From Labilibaculum filiforme (GTDB lineage Bacteria > Bacteroidota > Bacteroidia > Bacteroidales > Marinifilaceae), in assembly GCF_002843315.1 (NCBI RefSeq), contig NZ_MVDD01000014.1:1-64000 (forward strand): DNA of 64,000 nt, in the 5' to 3' direction. Under the pieces are notes generated by a model that saw only the letters and a program-made list of their open reading frames with translations, was not told where the DNA came from and ran no database searches. Below are positions 53,263-62,691 of the stretch, in pieces; position 1 is the stretch's first letter, and each line of letters opens with the position of its first letter. Both the position numbers and the translations under genes were made by a program.

Positions 53263-54039
53263 TTACAAATCTGCTTCTACTCCAGCCTCTAAATTTATTG
53301 TCTTAAAATATTTTTTAAATTCCTCCTGCACAATAAAGCTTGTGCAATGCGTTGCACCCAAAATTTCTAATTTCTCGTCCTGAAAAAAGCGCACTGTCTC
53401 CTCAAAAACTTCGTCAAGTTTCTTTAAATGAAAACCTCCCAACACCGCGTACACTTTTTCTACACCACAAACTTTTTTGGCATAAGTCACTGTATTACAA
53501 ATACCAGCATGAGCACATCCACTAATAACTATTAATCCTTTTTTACTTTTAACTGCAATTGCAGAATCATCTACCACAAAATCGGGTGTGCCATCTTCTA
53601 AAAGGAAAGTGGTTGCCTGAGATTCAAAACTATTTACACGTGGAATTTCGCCTAAAAAAACCATGTTTTCGCTAAGCCAAAGCGGAGCTTTAGACTCCTT
53701 TAAATCGAACTGAGACTCTATCTCTTTTTTACTCATTTTTAAGCCAACAGTAGTTTTATTTGCTTGTCGGAAACGAACTAAAAATGAATCGGGATGCGTA
53801 ATCAGTCGTTTTTGAGATATAAACTGCAATCCATCCCCATGATCCCAATGTCCATGACTCAACACAATTGTTTTCAACTCATCTAAATCAACATTCATTT
53901 TCTTTGCGTTCTCCACAAAAAGAGAATTAGGACCCACATCAAAAAGAATTTTCTCATCATCTTCAATAATTGCAGAGAAACCGTGAACAGCTTCAAAACC
54001 ATCAATTGCGGTATTATCTACCAGTACTTTAATTTTCAT
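53263..54039 (-). CDS. MBL-fold metallo-hydrolase (COG1237 type)
   Basis: Metallo-beta-lactamase-fold enzyme with the zinc motif SHGHWDHGDGL, a later LIVISGCAHAGICNTV, and the terminal His in GATHCTSF. The 'SGCAHAGI-N' block is the marker of COG1237. Archaeal members of the group resemble a dihydropterin-ribofuranosyl-aminobenzene phosphate synthase, but bacterial roles are unsettled. The start is the ATG at 54039; the frame extends 16 codons further upstream only by overlapping the kinase gene. It lies one base after the kinase stop codon, so the two are cotranscribed. Confidence 0.82.
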   Translation of the reverse strand: MKIKVLVDNTAIDGFEAVHGFSAIIEDDEKILFDVGPNSLFVENAKKMNVDLDELKTIVLSHGHWDHGDGLQFISQKRLITHPDSFLVRFRQANKTTVGLKMSKKEIESQFDLKESKAPLWLSENMVFLGEIPRVNSFESQATTFLLEDGTPDFVVDDSAIAVKSKKGLIVISGCAHAGICNTVTYAKKVCGVEKVYAVLGGFHLKKLDEVFEETVRFFQDEKLEILGATHCTSFIVQEEFKKYFKTINLEAGVEADL

Positions 54040-54040
54040 T

Positions 54041-57000
54041 TTATACCTCTTTCTTTTTAGGAATTCGCACAATAAAACAAGAGCCAATATGCCTCTCCGA
54101 TTCTACCCAAATGCTTCCGTTGGCATTTTCAATAATATTTTTTACAATGGATAAACCCAATCCCATTCCACTCGATTTTGTAGTGAAATTAGGCGAAAAT
54201 AACTTCTCCTTAATCTCTGGATTAATTCCAGAACCATTATCAATTACACAAACCTGAAAATCAGAATCCATCTCCTCTAACTCGATTACAACCTGAGCAA
54301 CATTGCCTTCTGGAATTGCCTGGATGGCATTATTAATCAAATTTACAAAAACGCGAACAAACTGCTCTCTATCCACAAAAACATTTGCCTGCTCAATAGA
54401 ATTCAAATCTAATTTTAAATCAAAATCATCATTTTTAAACAAATCAACCGTATGTTCAAGAATCCTCACCAGATTTAAATTTTCGTTTTTTGCTACTGGC
54501 ATTTTTGCAAAATTTGAGAATGCTGTTGCTATGGAAGATAAAGCATTAATTTGCTCAATTAAAGTTTTGCTCACCCGATTAAAATGAACCTCCCAATTGG
54601 GTGTTTTTTCCTCGAATCGCTTCTGTAGAAACTGAATACTTAATTTCATTGGAGTTAACGGATTCTTAATTTCGTGAGCAATTTGTTTTGCCATTTCGCG
54701 CCAAGCAGATTCCCGCTCCGATTTTGCCAAACGGGAGGCACTCTCTTCCAGCTCAAGAAGCATTTGGTTATATTCTTTCACCAAACTACCTATTTCATCA
54801 TTTTTTGCATATTCAATTTGCTCGCCATACGAACCAAACCTAGTTGCTTTCAATCTGTTCTGAATTAAACGCAAAGGGTAAGTTATTTTATTGGAGATAA
54901 TCACCGAAAGGAAAATAGCCAACAAAATCATTAATACATGAAGGTTTATTCCAGCAAGAATTAAATTAAACATTTCCTTCTCTAGCTCTTTACTTTTAAG
55001 GAAATAAGGGAGATTTACGAATGCAATAGTTTCATTATTCTCATCCACCAAAGATTCGTATGCCGACAAGTAGGACAGCTTTCCAATTTGTTCCCGGTGA
55101 ATAAAATGAGTTCGTCCATTAAAAAAAAGTTGGTAGTAGGCTGCAAAGTTCATTCTCTCTCCCTGCAGTTTTTTCTCAAATATCTCCGGCCTTGAAGTTG
55201 CAATTAACTCGCCAGATAAATCATACAAATGTATATCAGCAAAAATTAAATTTGACAATTGTCTTAATTGCTCTGTTAAATCATCAGCTCCTTTTGAATT
55301 CTTAATCGTTAAATCCTGAATAACCTCTCGTTTCACCAACAACAATTTTTCTTGCAAATTTCTACTATTTGCCTCGTTGGCCTGATTGATATTGTAATAT
55401 ACCGTGCCACCACCTAACAAAAGGAAGAAAAGCATAAGTAACGCAATAATTGAATATTGTATTCGGTATTTAAAACTTAAATTAATTACAAACTTAGAAG
55501 TTAGTTTCTCAAGCATCCAAATACAAAATCCGAAAACATAAAAAAGAACAAAAACATAAGGAGCAGTTATTCCTTTGTTGTACCAGGATATAGAAGGACA
55601 ACTAACCACAACGGCATTATTATCGAATTTATACACCAAATGATCGTAACTATCCATCTGTTTCCAGAAAAAATCAGCATCGCTCGTACCAAAAGCGACA
55701 TTACTCATAAAATAATTGAATTTCCCGGAAGACGTAATCAGTTTACCATTTTGATATTTTCCATACGAATATTCGTGACTTTCTGGACGTAAATCGACCT
55801 TTTCGTCCAACAGTAATTCTGGATAACCTAAGCCCTCATCACCTACTTTAGAATCGAGACGCAAATAAATTTTCACCTCATCGGAAGCAAAAGAAGGATT
55901 CGAAATCACCCCCAAATAGGAAACCATTCCATCGAATTCATTTAAATAGTAAAAATTACTATTCGGAATTGGTTCTCCATTAGTAAGTATCATCTCCTGA
56001 AAAAACTCGAAACAATTTCGAATTTGATTATCTGGCTCAATATTTAAATCATCTACAGTATTACAAATAGTAATCTGAAGATGATATTGCTCCCAAAATC
56101 CTGTAAAGTATTTATTTTGAATGTAATCCTCTATTTCAGGTTCATTTCGAAAAGGTCGTTTGCACAAATCTTTCAATATGGAATCCTGATCGAGTTTCTC
56201 CTGAATTTCCAATAAAAATGTTTCAGAAGTTGGATCGTACTCCGTAGAAAGATTCATTGCAACCACCTGTCTATCTTGCTTTTCCTTTTTACTGGAAAAA
56301 ACATTAATTCTATTGGTTACAAAAATCGAAACCCCTAAAAGAAGCACCACATACAAAGAATACCTTCCTCCTTTTTCGTTCTGATAATTTATGAAACCCA
56401 AAACTAATACAAACAGAATGGGAAAAAGTAAAACCGTGAGGTCTGCTTTTGCAGGATGTAAGAAATACAGCACCGAACTAAAAACAAGCGATGTCGGAAA
56501 AATTACCAGCAAATAAGTTTTTAAACTCCAATAATCGCGAGCAATTGCTCCCACCAAATTCGCTATTTGTCCTAAAGCATAAAACAGAAGAACGACAATG
56601 GCAAATCCGATAAAAACATAAATCCCATTATCTTGAAAAACAAACATTTGTAAACTAAAGCTCGAATCGAAAATTAAGCTCTCGAACAAATCGATACTAA
56701 TAAAATAAAGGAAATAGAACAGTAGTAAATGAACCGAAACCCATGCGATTACCTGCAATGAACTTTTCGGTTTAAAAAACTGATTATTAATTAAATATTG
56801 AGAATAAGTATAAACAAAAACAAATAAAAAGAACGAGTTAATTACAAAGTCGCCTAAGGAAGGAAAGAAGAAAGATGTAGCAAACAATACAGGCGAAAAA
56901 ATTTCTAAATTTGAGAATACCGCAGGAAATCCCCACAGCAACATTAAGTAGCGAATTAGCACCAAGCCTGCACCCCAAATTAGAAAAGCCGAAATGCCGA

Positions 57001-57712
57001 GCTTTAGGTCTTTTAACCGACGCAACAAAACACTAACGAACACCAAAGCTGCCAAAATTGCCAATAAATACAAGAATCCAACTCCTTTTTGTCCCCTACG
57101 AGTATTAAATCCGGTATTTTCATCCGATAAGGAAAAAAGATATCTTCCATCGGAAGTAGTAACCGAAGCTCCTACATTAGGATCTAAGGAAACCTGAAAA
57201 GAAGCAGGAATTAAAAAATCTGGTCCGAAATGATTTTTCAGAAATTTATTCTGGTACGGATAAATCTTTTTCAAAAGCAAGAATCCATATAAATCAATAG
57301 AATCTACTTTTTGTTTTCGTACAAAGTAGAAACCGTTGTCTACCCGAACCATTAAAGATTTTTCTTCGTCTAAAAAGCTTTTTTCAGGAATTGGAAATGA
57401 ATTATCGCTCCAAAACAACAAACTATCCTGTTTGTAGGCCAGCAGTACAAATCCATCCTTCTTTAAATCCTTCTCGAATTCCGAAAAATCATTGTATTTT
57501 TGAAGTGCCCCATCCTTTTTAGTGATCGCAGACTGAAGTTCGTTCAGATCCTTATTTAGCAATTCGCACTTTTGCTCTATTACTTTCCCAACCTGAGCTG
57601 CAACCTTTGAAAGCCGATCGTTTTGCCGAAAATAATACTCTGTAGAAACTGCTAACAGAAGAAATACCAGCGCGAGCACCGCCGGAATATATTTGAGAAG
57701 TTTATTTTTCAA
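54041..57712 (-). CDS. Large NtrY-like membrane sensor histidine kinase
   Basis: Membrane histidine kinase of 1223 residues. It has a first membrane helix at about 10-25, a periplasmic region, seven or so helices between about 213 and 450, a second extracytoplasmic region, further helices near 745 and 775, a third extracytoplasmic loop, one more helix (about 930), HAMP (about 950-1000), a HisKA domain with H1013 in AKQIAHEIKNPLTPMKL, and an HATPase domain with NLINNAIQAI and SSGMGLGLSIVKN. The 'AHEIKNPLTP' form is that of NtrY-type kinases. No response regulator is adjacent; the MBL gene follows directly. The signal sensed is unknown. Such oversized multi-helix members occur in Bacteroidota. 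Confidence 0.88.
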   Translation of the reverse strand: MKNKLLKYIPAVLALVFLLLAVSTEYYFRQNDRLSKVAAQVGKVIEQKCELLNKDLNELQSAITKKDGALQKYNDFSEFEKDLKKDGFVLLAYKQDSLLFWSDNSFPIPEKSFLDEEKSLMVRVDNGFYFVRKQKVDSIDLYGFLLLKKIYPYQNKFLKNHFGPDFLIPASFQVSLDPNVGASVTTSDGRYLFSLSDENTGFNTRRGQKGVGFLYLLAILAALVFVSVLLRRLKDLKLGISAFLIWGAGLVLIRYLMLLWGFPAVFSNLEIFSPVLFATSFFFPSLGDFVINSFFLFVFVYTYSQYLINNQFFKPKSSLQVIAWVSVHLLLFYFLYFISIDLFESLIFDSSFSLQMFVFQDNGIYVFIGFAIVVLLFYALGQIANLVGAIARDYWSLKTYLLVIFPTSLVFSSVLYFLHPAKADLTVLLFPILFVLVLGFINYQNEKGGRYSLYVVLLLGVSIFVTNRINVFSSKKEKQDRQVVAMNLSTEYDPTSETFLLEIQEKLDQDSILKDLCKRPFRNEPEIEDYIQNKYFTGFWEQYHLQITICNTVDDLNIEPDNQIRNCFEFFQEMILTNGEPIPNSNFYYLNEFDGMVSYLGVISNPSFASDEVKIYLRLDSKVGDEGLGYPELLLDEKVDLRPESHEYSYGKYQNGKLITSSGKFNYFMSNVAFGTSDADFFWKQMDSYDHLVYKFDNNAVVVSCPSISWYNKGITAPYVFVLFYVFGFCIWMLEKLTSKFVINLSFKYRIQYSIIALLMLFFLLLGGGTVYYNINQANEANSRNLQEKLLLVKREVIQDLTIKNSKGADDLTEQLRQLSNLIFADIHLYDLSGELIATSRPEIFEKKLQGERMNFAAYYQLFFNGRTHFIHREQIGKLSYLSAYESLVDENNETIAFVNLPYFLKSKELEKEMFNLILAGINLHVLMILLAIFLSVIISNKITYPLRLIQNRLKATRFGSYGEQIEYAKNDEIGSLVKEYNQMLLELEESASRLAKSERESAWREMAKQIAHEIKNPLTPMKLSIQFLQKRFEEKTPNWEVHFNRVSKTLIEQINALSSIATAFSNFAKMPVAKNENLNLVRILEHTVDLFKNDDFDLKLDLNSIEQANVFVDREQFVRVFVNLINNAIQAIPEGNVAQVVIELEEMDSDFQVCVIDNGSGINPEIKEKLFSPNFTTKSSGMGLGLSIVKNIIENANGSIWVESERHIGSCFIVRIPKKKEV

Positions 57713-57794
57713 TTCGGATAGTTTTGAAATGTTTTATTGTGGGTACAAAATTCATGCTAAACACCTCACAAATTAGCATAATTAGTTTAAAACA

Positions 57795-58268
57795 TCAAAC
57801 ATGATGGTAAGGCTCGCCTTTTATAATAGTCATGGCCCGATACAATTGCTCGGTAAAAATCATCCGAATCATTTGATGTGAGAAAGTCATTTTCGATAAA
57901 GAAACCTTTCCTTGAGCATTCCGATACACATCATCTGAAAAACCATAAGGACCGCCAATTACAAAAACCAATTTTTTAATTCCACCAATCATCTTCTGTT
58001 CTATAAAATTCGAAAAAGAAACCGAAGAAAACTCTTTCCCTCCCTCATCGAGTAATACTAATGTATCGCCCGATTTAATCTTTTCTAAAATTAATTCTCC
58101 CTCTTTTTGTTTTTGCTGACTTTCGGAAAGATTCTTTGTGTTTTTTATATCTGGGATTATTTTCATTTCGAAAGGTAGATAGTGCACCAATCGCTTTTGA
58201 TATTCTTCCATCCCCGTTTTCACAAACTCTTTATCTGTCTTCCCAATTACCAAAAGAACAATTTTCAT
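57795..58268 (-). CDS. rlmH: 23S rRNA (pseudouridine1915-N3)-methyltransferase
   Basis: SPOUT-class methyltransferase acting on 70S ribosomes. The knotted SAM site shows LVFVIGGPYGFSDDVYR and the C-terminal MTFSHQMIRMIFTEQLYRA, ending in GEPYHHV, where the family always ends. Length is 157. It is expressed separately from the kinase gene, with an 82-base gap. Confidence 0.96.
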   Translation of the reverse strand: MKIVLLVIGKTDKEFVKTGMEEYQKRLVHYLPFEMKIIPDIKNTKNLSESQQKQKEGELILEKIKSGDTLVLLDEGGKEFSSVSFSNFIEQKMIGGIKKLVFVIGGPYGFSDDVYRNAQGKVSLSKMTFSHQMIRMIFTEQLYRAMTIIKGEPYHHV

Positions 58269-58532
58269 TTATTTTTTATTTTAAAATTTAGCCTAATTGC
58301 TGTGCAATAATAATTTACAACTATTAAAAACGCCTTCCTATCTACAAAAATTAATTAAAAAAAAACCAAACAATGGTAGAAGAAACCCATTAAAAACACC
58401 CAAATCTACACATCATAATTTGCAATTCTTTCTCATTAAAGAAAAAGAAATTCAGATTTTTTTTAACTTGCGGTGTATTTTTCGCACAGTATTTGTGTAA
58501 AGGTATATGATATTAAGTTGAAAATTATTCAT

Positions 58533-58934
58533 ATGAGATCTATAAAATACATATTTGCCGGAATATTCTTCCTATTAGTTAGTTGCTCATCAGCAATTTC
58601 ACAAAATCAGGACGATTTACCACGAGAACTAATCAGTGCTTTTAAACAAGGGAATAGCATAAGCCTTTCCAATTACTTTGGAGAGCGCATACAGTTAACC
58701 ATTCAGGATAAAGAAGCTATTTACAGCAAATCGCAAGCAAAACAAATCATGGCCAAATTCTTCAAGGAATTTCCGCCAACAGGATTCACGAAAAAACATG
58801 TAGGTGGAAAACCCGAAGCCCGATATGTGATTGGTAGTTTAAGCACCAGTCAAGGAGATTTTCGAGTTAATTTCCTACTGAAAAATGATACGGGAAAATT
58901 TGTTGTACATCAACTCCGAATAGAAAAAAACTAA
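58533..58934 (+). CDS. DUF4783 family lipoprotein
   Basis: Small exported protein of the DUF4783 family (NTF2-like fold), common in Bacteroidota and of unknown role. The ATG at 58533 gives the signal FFLLVSC with an SPII lipobox; the 20 residues before it would disrupt the signal. The mature part is about 110 residues, with 'SLSNYFGERIQLTIQDKEAIY' and 'SQAKQIMAKFFKEFPPTGF', which match the family. Monocistronic, with a terminator downstream. Confidence 0.85.
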   Translation: MRSIKYIFAGIFFLLVSCSSAISQNQDDLPRELISAFKQGNSISLSNYFGERIQLTIQDKEAIYSKSQAKQIMAKFFKEFPPTGFTKKHVGGKPEARYVIGSLSTSQGDFRVNFLLKNDTGKFVVHQLRIEKN

Positions 58935-58937
58935 TTG

Positions 58938-58967
58938 AAAAGCTCCACTATTGGAGCTTTTTTTTTA
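58938..58967 (+). terminator. Terminator after the DUF4783 gene
   Basis: Stem AAAAGCTCCA/TGGAGCTTTT with loop CTAT and about nine T residues; it directly follows the stop codon. Confidence 0.92.
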
Positions 58968-59204
58968 CTTCAATAAAAACCCTCCAAATAAATCGAAAAT
59001 AACTTAAATAGCATTAAAAACAGCAACAACCCCACCCATTGTGGGGCATAGCTTAGCTATAAACCCTTTTTCAAAGCACACACCCCACATATAATTAGGT
59101 AGTTTGGTATTTTTATTCTATTTTTACCATTCAAGCGTAATATTTGACGGACTACAATCCATAATCACACCAACCGGATTTTGTACATTTCTTAAACCAT
59201 TATT

Positions 59205-60533
59205 GTGATGAAAAACAGTAAAAAGTGGCTTTATGCCTTTTTGCTACTTATTGTAGTGTCGATTATTGGAATTTTTGTTCCCGGTGTTGAATTTGGAGTT
59301 AAGGATCCCAATATCGTTTCGGGCGATGTAGCTTGGATGCTTACCTCCACAGCCTTAGTTCTTCTTATGACTCCAGGTCTTGCTTTCTTTTATGGAGGTA
59401 TGGTTGATCCTAGAAACATCATTTCTACCATTCTTCAAAGTTTTGTTGCTATGGGAATTGTGAGTATGATTTGGGTTGTTGTTGGATTTAGCTTGGCATT
59501 TGGAGACAGTATTGGTCCTGAAGGATTTGGAATCGTTGGAAACCCTCTTACTTTTCTCATGTTTCATAATGTAGGAGGCAACACCAACCCCGACATGTCG
59601 CCCACCATTCCCTTTGCTCTTTTTGCGCTTTTCCAGTTAAAATTTGCAATTATTACACCAGCCCTAATTACTGGATCGTTTGCCGGAAGAGTAAGGTTCC
59701 GCTCCTATATGATATTCATTAGTCTTTTCACCATATTTATATACGCACCACTTGCACATTGGACATGGCATCCAAACGGATTCCTCCGCAATATGGGAGT
59801 ATTGGATTTTGCCGGAGGAACAGTGGTTCACATGTCGGCAGGATTCGCAGCTCTTGCTGGAGCAATGTTTCTTGGAAAGCGTACAAAATCGAGATACAAC
59901 GAGAAACGCTCCAACATTCCATTTGTACTTCTTGGCGCAGGAATGCTTTGGTTTGGATGGTTTGGCTTTAACGCCGGATCGGCTCTGGAAGCCTCATCGA
60001 CCGCAGTATTAGCTCTACTAAATACAAATACTGCCTCGGCCGCCGCCATGCTCACCTGGATTTTTCTTGATGGTGCTCGAGGACATAAGCCATCGGGATT
60101 AGGAGCTGCCATTGGATTGGTGGTTGGACTTGTTGCCATTACCCCTGCCGCAGGTTTCGTAACTGTCGGAGCCTCAATCACCATTGGAGTAATCGCATCA
60201 ATTGTAAGTAACTACGCTATAACCCTGCAAGGAAGAACATCTTTAGATGACACTTTAGATGTATTCCCGGCACACGGAATGGGAGGAATCACAGGAATGA
60301 TTCTCACCTCGGTATTTGCCCATGAAGTTGGATTGATACATGGTGAATTCCGGACTTTTTTCATGCACCTTATTGCATTAGTAATTGTCGGAGTCTTTAC
60401 TTTTGGAGGATCCTACCTTTTATATTGGATCACCAACAAATTTGTATCCTTACGAGTTTCAGAATACTCCGAAGCTAAAGGTTTAGATATTTCTCAACAC
60501 GATGAATCCTATTCCTTCGCATATAAAGAGTAA
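59205..60533 (+). CDS. amtB: Ammonium transporter (Amt family)
   Basis: Trimeric channel-like ammonium importer. It has an N-terminal signal-like helix, then about eleven membrane helices. Conserved sites are D201 in VLDFAGGTVVHMSAG, H209 of the same motif (first pore His), and H357 in FPAHGMGG (second pore His). The selectivity Phe/Trp pair can be placed in the early helices but not numbered with certainty. The C-terminal tail ends QHDESYSFAYKE, typical of PII-contacting tails, yet no glnK/PII gene is nearby; one probably lies elsewhere. It converges on the glutamine synthetase gene, a nitrogen-uptake and assimilation pair. The 5' region has CCCCAC/GTGGGG inverted repeats (59030-59046). Confidence 0.95.
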   Translation: MMKNSKKWLYAFLLLIVVSIIGIFVPGVEFGVKDPNIVSGDVAWMLTSTALVLLMTPGLAFFYGGMVDPRNIISTILQSFVAMGIVSMIWVVVGFSLAFGDSIGPEGFGIVGNPLTFLMFHNVGGNTNPDMSPTIPFALFALFQLKFAIITPALITGSFAGRVRFRSYMIFISLFTIFIYAPLAHWTWHPNGFLRNMGVLDFAGGTVVHMSAGFAALAGAMFLGKRTKSRYNEKRSNIPFVLLGAGMLWFGWFGFNAGSALEASSTAVLALLNTNTASAAAMLTWIFLDGARGHKPSGLGAAIGLVVGLVAITPAAGFVTVGASITIGVIASIVSNYAITLQGRTSLDDTLDVFPAHGMGGITGMILTSVFAHEVGLIHGEFRTFFMHLIALVIVGVFTFGGSYLLYWITNKFVSLRVSEYSEAKGLDISQHDESYSFAYKE

Positions 60534-60543
60534 AAAAATAACT

Positions 60544-60576
60544 AAAAAAAAGTCCCGCAGCTTTCGTTGCGGGACT
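60544..60576 (-). terminator. Terminator of the glutamine synthetase gene
   Basis: A 9-bp stem AGTCCCGCA/TGCGGGACT (60551-60559 with 60568-60576) is followed on the minus strand by a run of T. Only one side has the T run, so it mainly serves glutamine synthetase; amtB may use it weakly. Confidence 0.85.
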
Positions 60577-60659
60577 ATCCCCTATAAAAATCTAATCTAG
60601 TATCAAATTTAATCTGAAAACCAAACCCTTAAGTATTTTCAGTAAAAAATCCGGCACGA

Positions 60660-62165
60660 TTACATGCAATGAATGTATTCATTTACAATCGACATAATTC
60701 GATCGACATTACCCAGAATACGGTCATTTAACCCATTATCTTCATATAACTTTAGTTTTTTAACAACAGCATCCAATCTTCCTGCTGGAAAAACACCATT
60801 TCGTTCAAAAATCTCTCTTTGTTCGAGTAGACAATCTGCACTTTCCCAACAACAAGTAGGCAACTGTTTCAAGCTATCTAATTTTTCTTTGTAGTGCGGA
60901 GCAAAAATATCCACATTAGCATACAAATCTTCTGCTACCTGCAAGCCATCTTCCATCTCTAATCCGTATTGACCAGCAACTATTAAACCAGCCAACAAAG
61001 CATGAATATCAGCAGAACCATCCGGCACTCTAAATTCAAAAGTTTGCTTGCTCGAAAAATCTCTTGCATCAGCAGGTTCTAATGGATTTACACTTTTAAT
61101 CATATCCGAAGCACCTACCCAACCAAGAGGCACCCGAACCAAAACAGAACGATTACGATCTCCCCAACAAACATAAGTTGGAGCCTCCTGATGTGGCACC
61201 AAGCGCAAATAGGAAGTTGGTATTGTATTTCCAAAAGCAGTTAAAGCACCCGAAAGTTTCATAATACCTGCAATCATTTTTTTTGCAGTATCGCTCAGCT
61301 TTCCATTTTCGATGCAAATATTTTTCCCATCTTTTTCTACCAACATATGAATATGCAAACCGCTACCAGCCTTACCAACAGTAATTTTTGGAGCCCAGCT
61401 CACCAATGCCTTTTCACGAGCCGCCAACATTCTCACAATCCATTTTGCAATCACTAGTTGATCAACAGCATCCTCGGCCTCAACTGGTAAAAATTCGATT
61501 TCATGTTGTTCGTAACCATCTTCCCCCGAAGAAAAATTCCCAACCTCAGAATGTCCGTATTTAATTTTTCCACCACACTGAGCAATTAAAACCATTGCCT
61601 CGCGTCGTAAGTTTTCCCATTTAGTAAAAGGCTGAGAACTATGATATCCTTTTTGATCGACATCTGGATATAAAGTATGATTTTCACTCTTAATATAGTA
61701 CTCCAATTCCCCCATCGCCTTAAACGTAAGGCCAGTAGATTTCTTGAAATTATTGTGTGCCTTTTGTAAAATATATTCAGGAGCACTTTCCATTGGTTTT
61801 CCTTCGGCAGTATAAAAGGAACAAAGAATATCTAAACAAGGCACTTCCGAAAACGGATTCAAAAATGCCGTTTTAAATCTTGGTATCACATATAAATCAC
61901 TTGAACCTGCGCCTATATAGGAAAACAAACTCGATCCATCAACGCGCTCGCCCGATGATAGAATGTTATCTAAATGATTTTTACCAGTGATAATAAAGTT
62001 CAAAGTTTTCAATTTTCCATCCTCAGCAACGTAACGGAAATTAATCATCTTAATTCCATTCTCCACTATATATCTTATCAAATCCGCCTTTGTGAATTCG
62101 TTGCTTGATTTCTGAAGGAATTGAACCAATTTGTTTGGATCCATTAAATATTCATCCCTTGTCAT
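60660..62165 (-). CDS. glnA: Glutamine synthetase (type I-like)
   Basis: Condenses ammonia with glutamate using ATP. The beta-grasp N-terminal region is followed by the catalytic domain. Recognisable blocks are ELEYYIKSENH, the ATP/metal region GNFSSGEDGYEQHEIEF, GSGLHIHMLVEKDG (the usual 'GSG-H-H'), YLRLVPHQEAPTYVCWGDRN, and FEFRVPDGSADIHALLAGL. Length 501 is somewhat longer than the classic enzyme. The adenylylation-site motif of enterobacterial GlnA (NLYDLP) is not seen; instead the aligned part reads LDSLKQLP, so regulation by AMP transfer is unlikely. Convergent with amtB. Confidence 0.9.
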   Translation of the reverse strand: MTRDEYLMDPNKLVQFLQKSSNEFTKADLIRYIVENGIKMINFRYVAEDGKLKTLNFIITGKNHLDNILSSGERVDGSSLFSYIGAGSSDLYVIPRFKTAFLNPFSEVPCLDILCSFYTAEGKPMESAPEYILQKAHNNFKKSTGLTFKAMGELEYYIKSENHTLYPDVDQKGYHSSQPFTKWENLRREAMVLIAQCGGKIKYGHSEVGNFSSGEDGYEQHEIEFLPVEAEDAVDQLVIAKWIVRMLAAREKALVSWAPKITVGKAGSGLHIHMLVEKDGKNICIENGKLSDTAKKMIAGIMKLSGALTAFGNTIPTSYLRLVPHQEAPTYVCWGDRNRSVLVRVPLGWVGASDMIKSVNPLEPADARDFSSKQTFEFRVPDGSADIHALLAGLIVAGQYGLEMEDGLQVAEDLYANVDIFAPHYKEKLDSLKQLPTCCWESADCLLEQREIFERNGVFPAGRLDAVVKKLKLYEDNGLNDRILGNVDRIMSIVNEYIHCM

Positions 62166-62691
62166 AATACGCCTGTTTTAATTTGTGTGTTGTTCTTATT
62201 TGTTACTGAAGGATAAAATAGCCTAGTTTCAATTGAATATCCAAGCGGAAAACAAATTTTAAAACAAAGCACAAAACAAACACTAAACAACAATGAATAT
62301 GGGATATGCAGGCGATGAAATTTATCAAAATAACGAAGTAAAAACCTGTTTTACAGCAGTTTTTCGAAATCGTTTTCGGGTAGTGAAAAATAGATTTTTA
62401 GCCCACCCCCCTAAAAAGCACCTACTCCAATCTGTTATCTTACACTTCTATTCCTTCCACTCCCTTAATTAATCTAGTCTTTCACGAAAAGAAAAACAAG
62501 ACGAGAGAAAACACCCCATTTTAAAGCACCCAAGGCTAAAAACGTCATTTTTCACATATAAAGGGTGTGGTTTTGCAAAAACACAGACTCATTTTAGTCT
62601 TTTTAAGCAAGCACACCCCTGTATTTTTAATTTTATCAGACTCAGGTCATTTCAATACTGTTTAATAGAGGGTGATTATCCAATTTATTTA
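62166..62691. other. Long intergenic region upstream of glnA
   Basis: No gene is seen. The region contains several CACCCC-like blocks (62404-62411, 62513-62520, 62528-62531 and 62612-62619) and an opposing GGGTGTGG (62569-62576) that could pair with the last one. Similar CACCCC/CCCCAC blocks lie upstream of amtB. It must hold the glnA promoter; no standard -7 box was found. Confidence 0.45.

Noticed and set aside
62568-62583. Sigma-54-like GG-N10-GC pattern on the plus strand
   Set aside because: It points towards no plus-strand gene, and only the GG and TTGCA parts match; probably chance.
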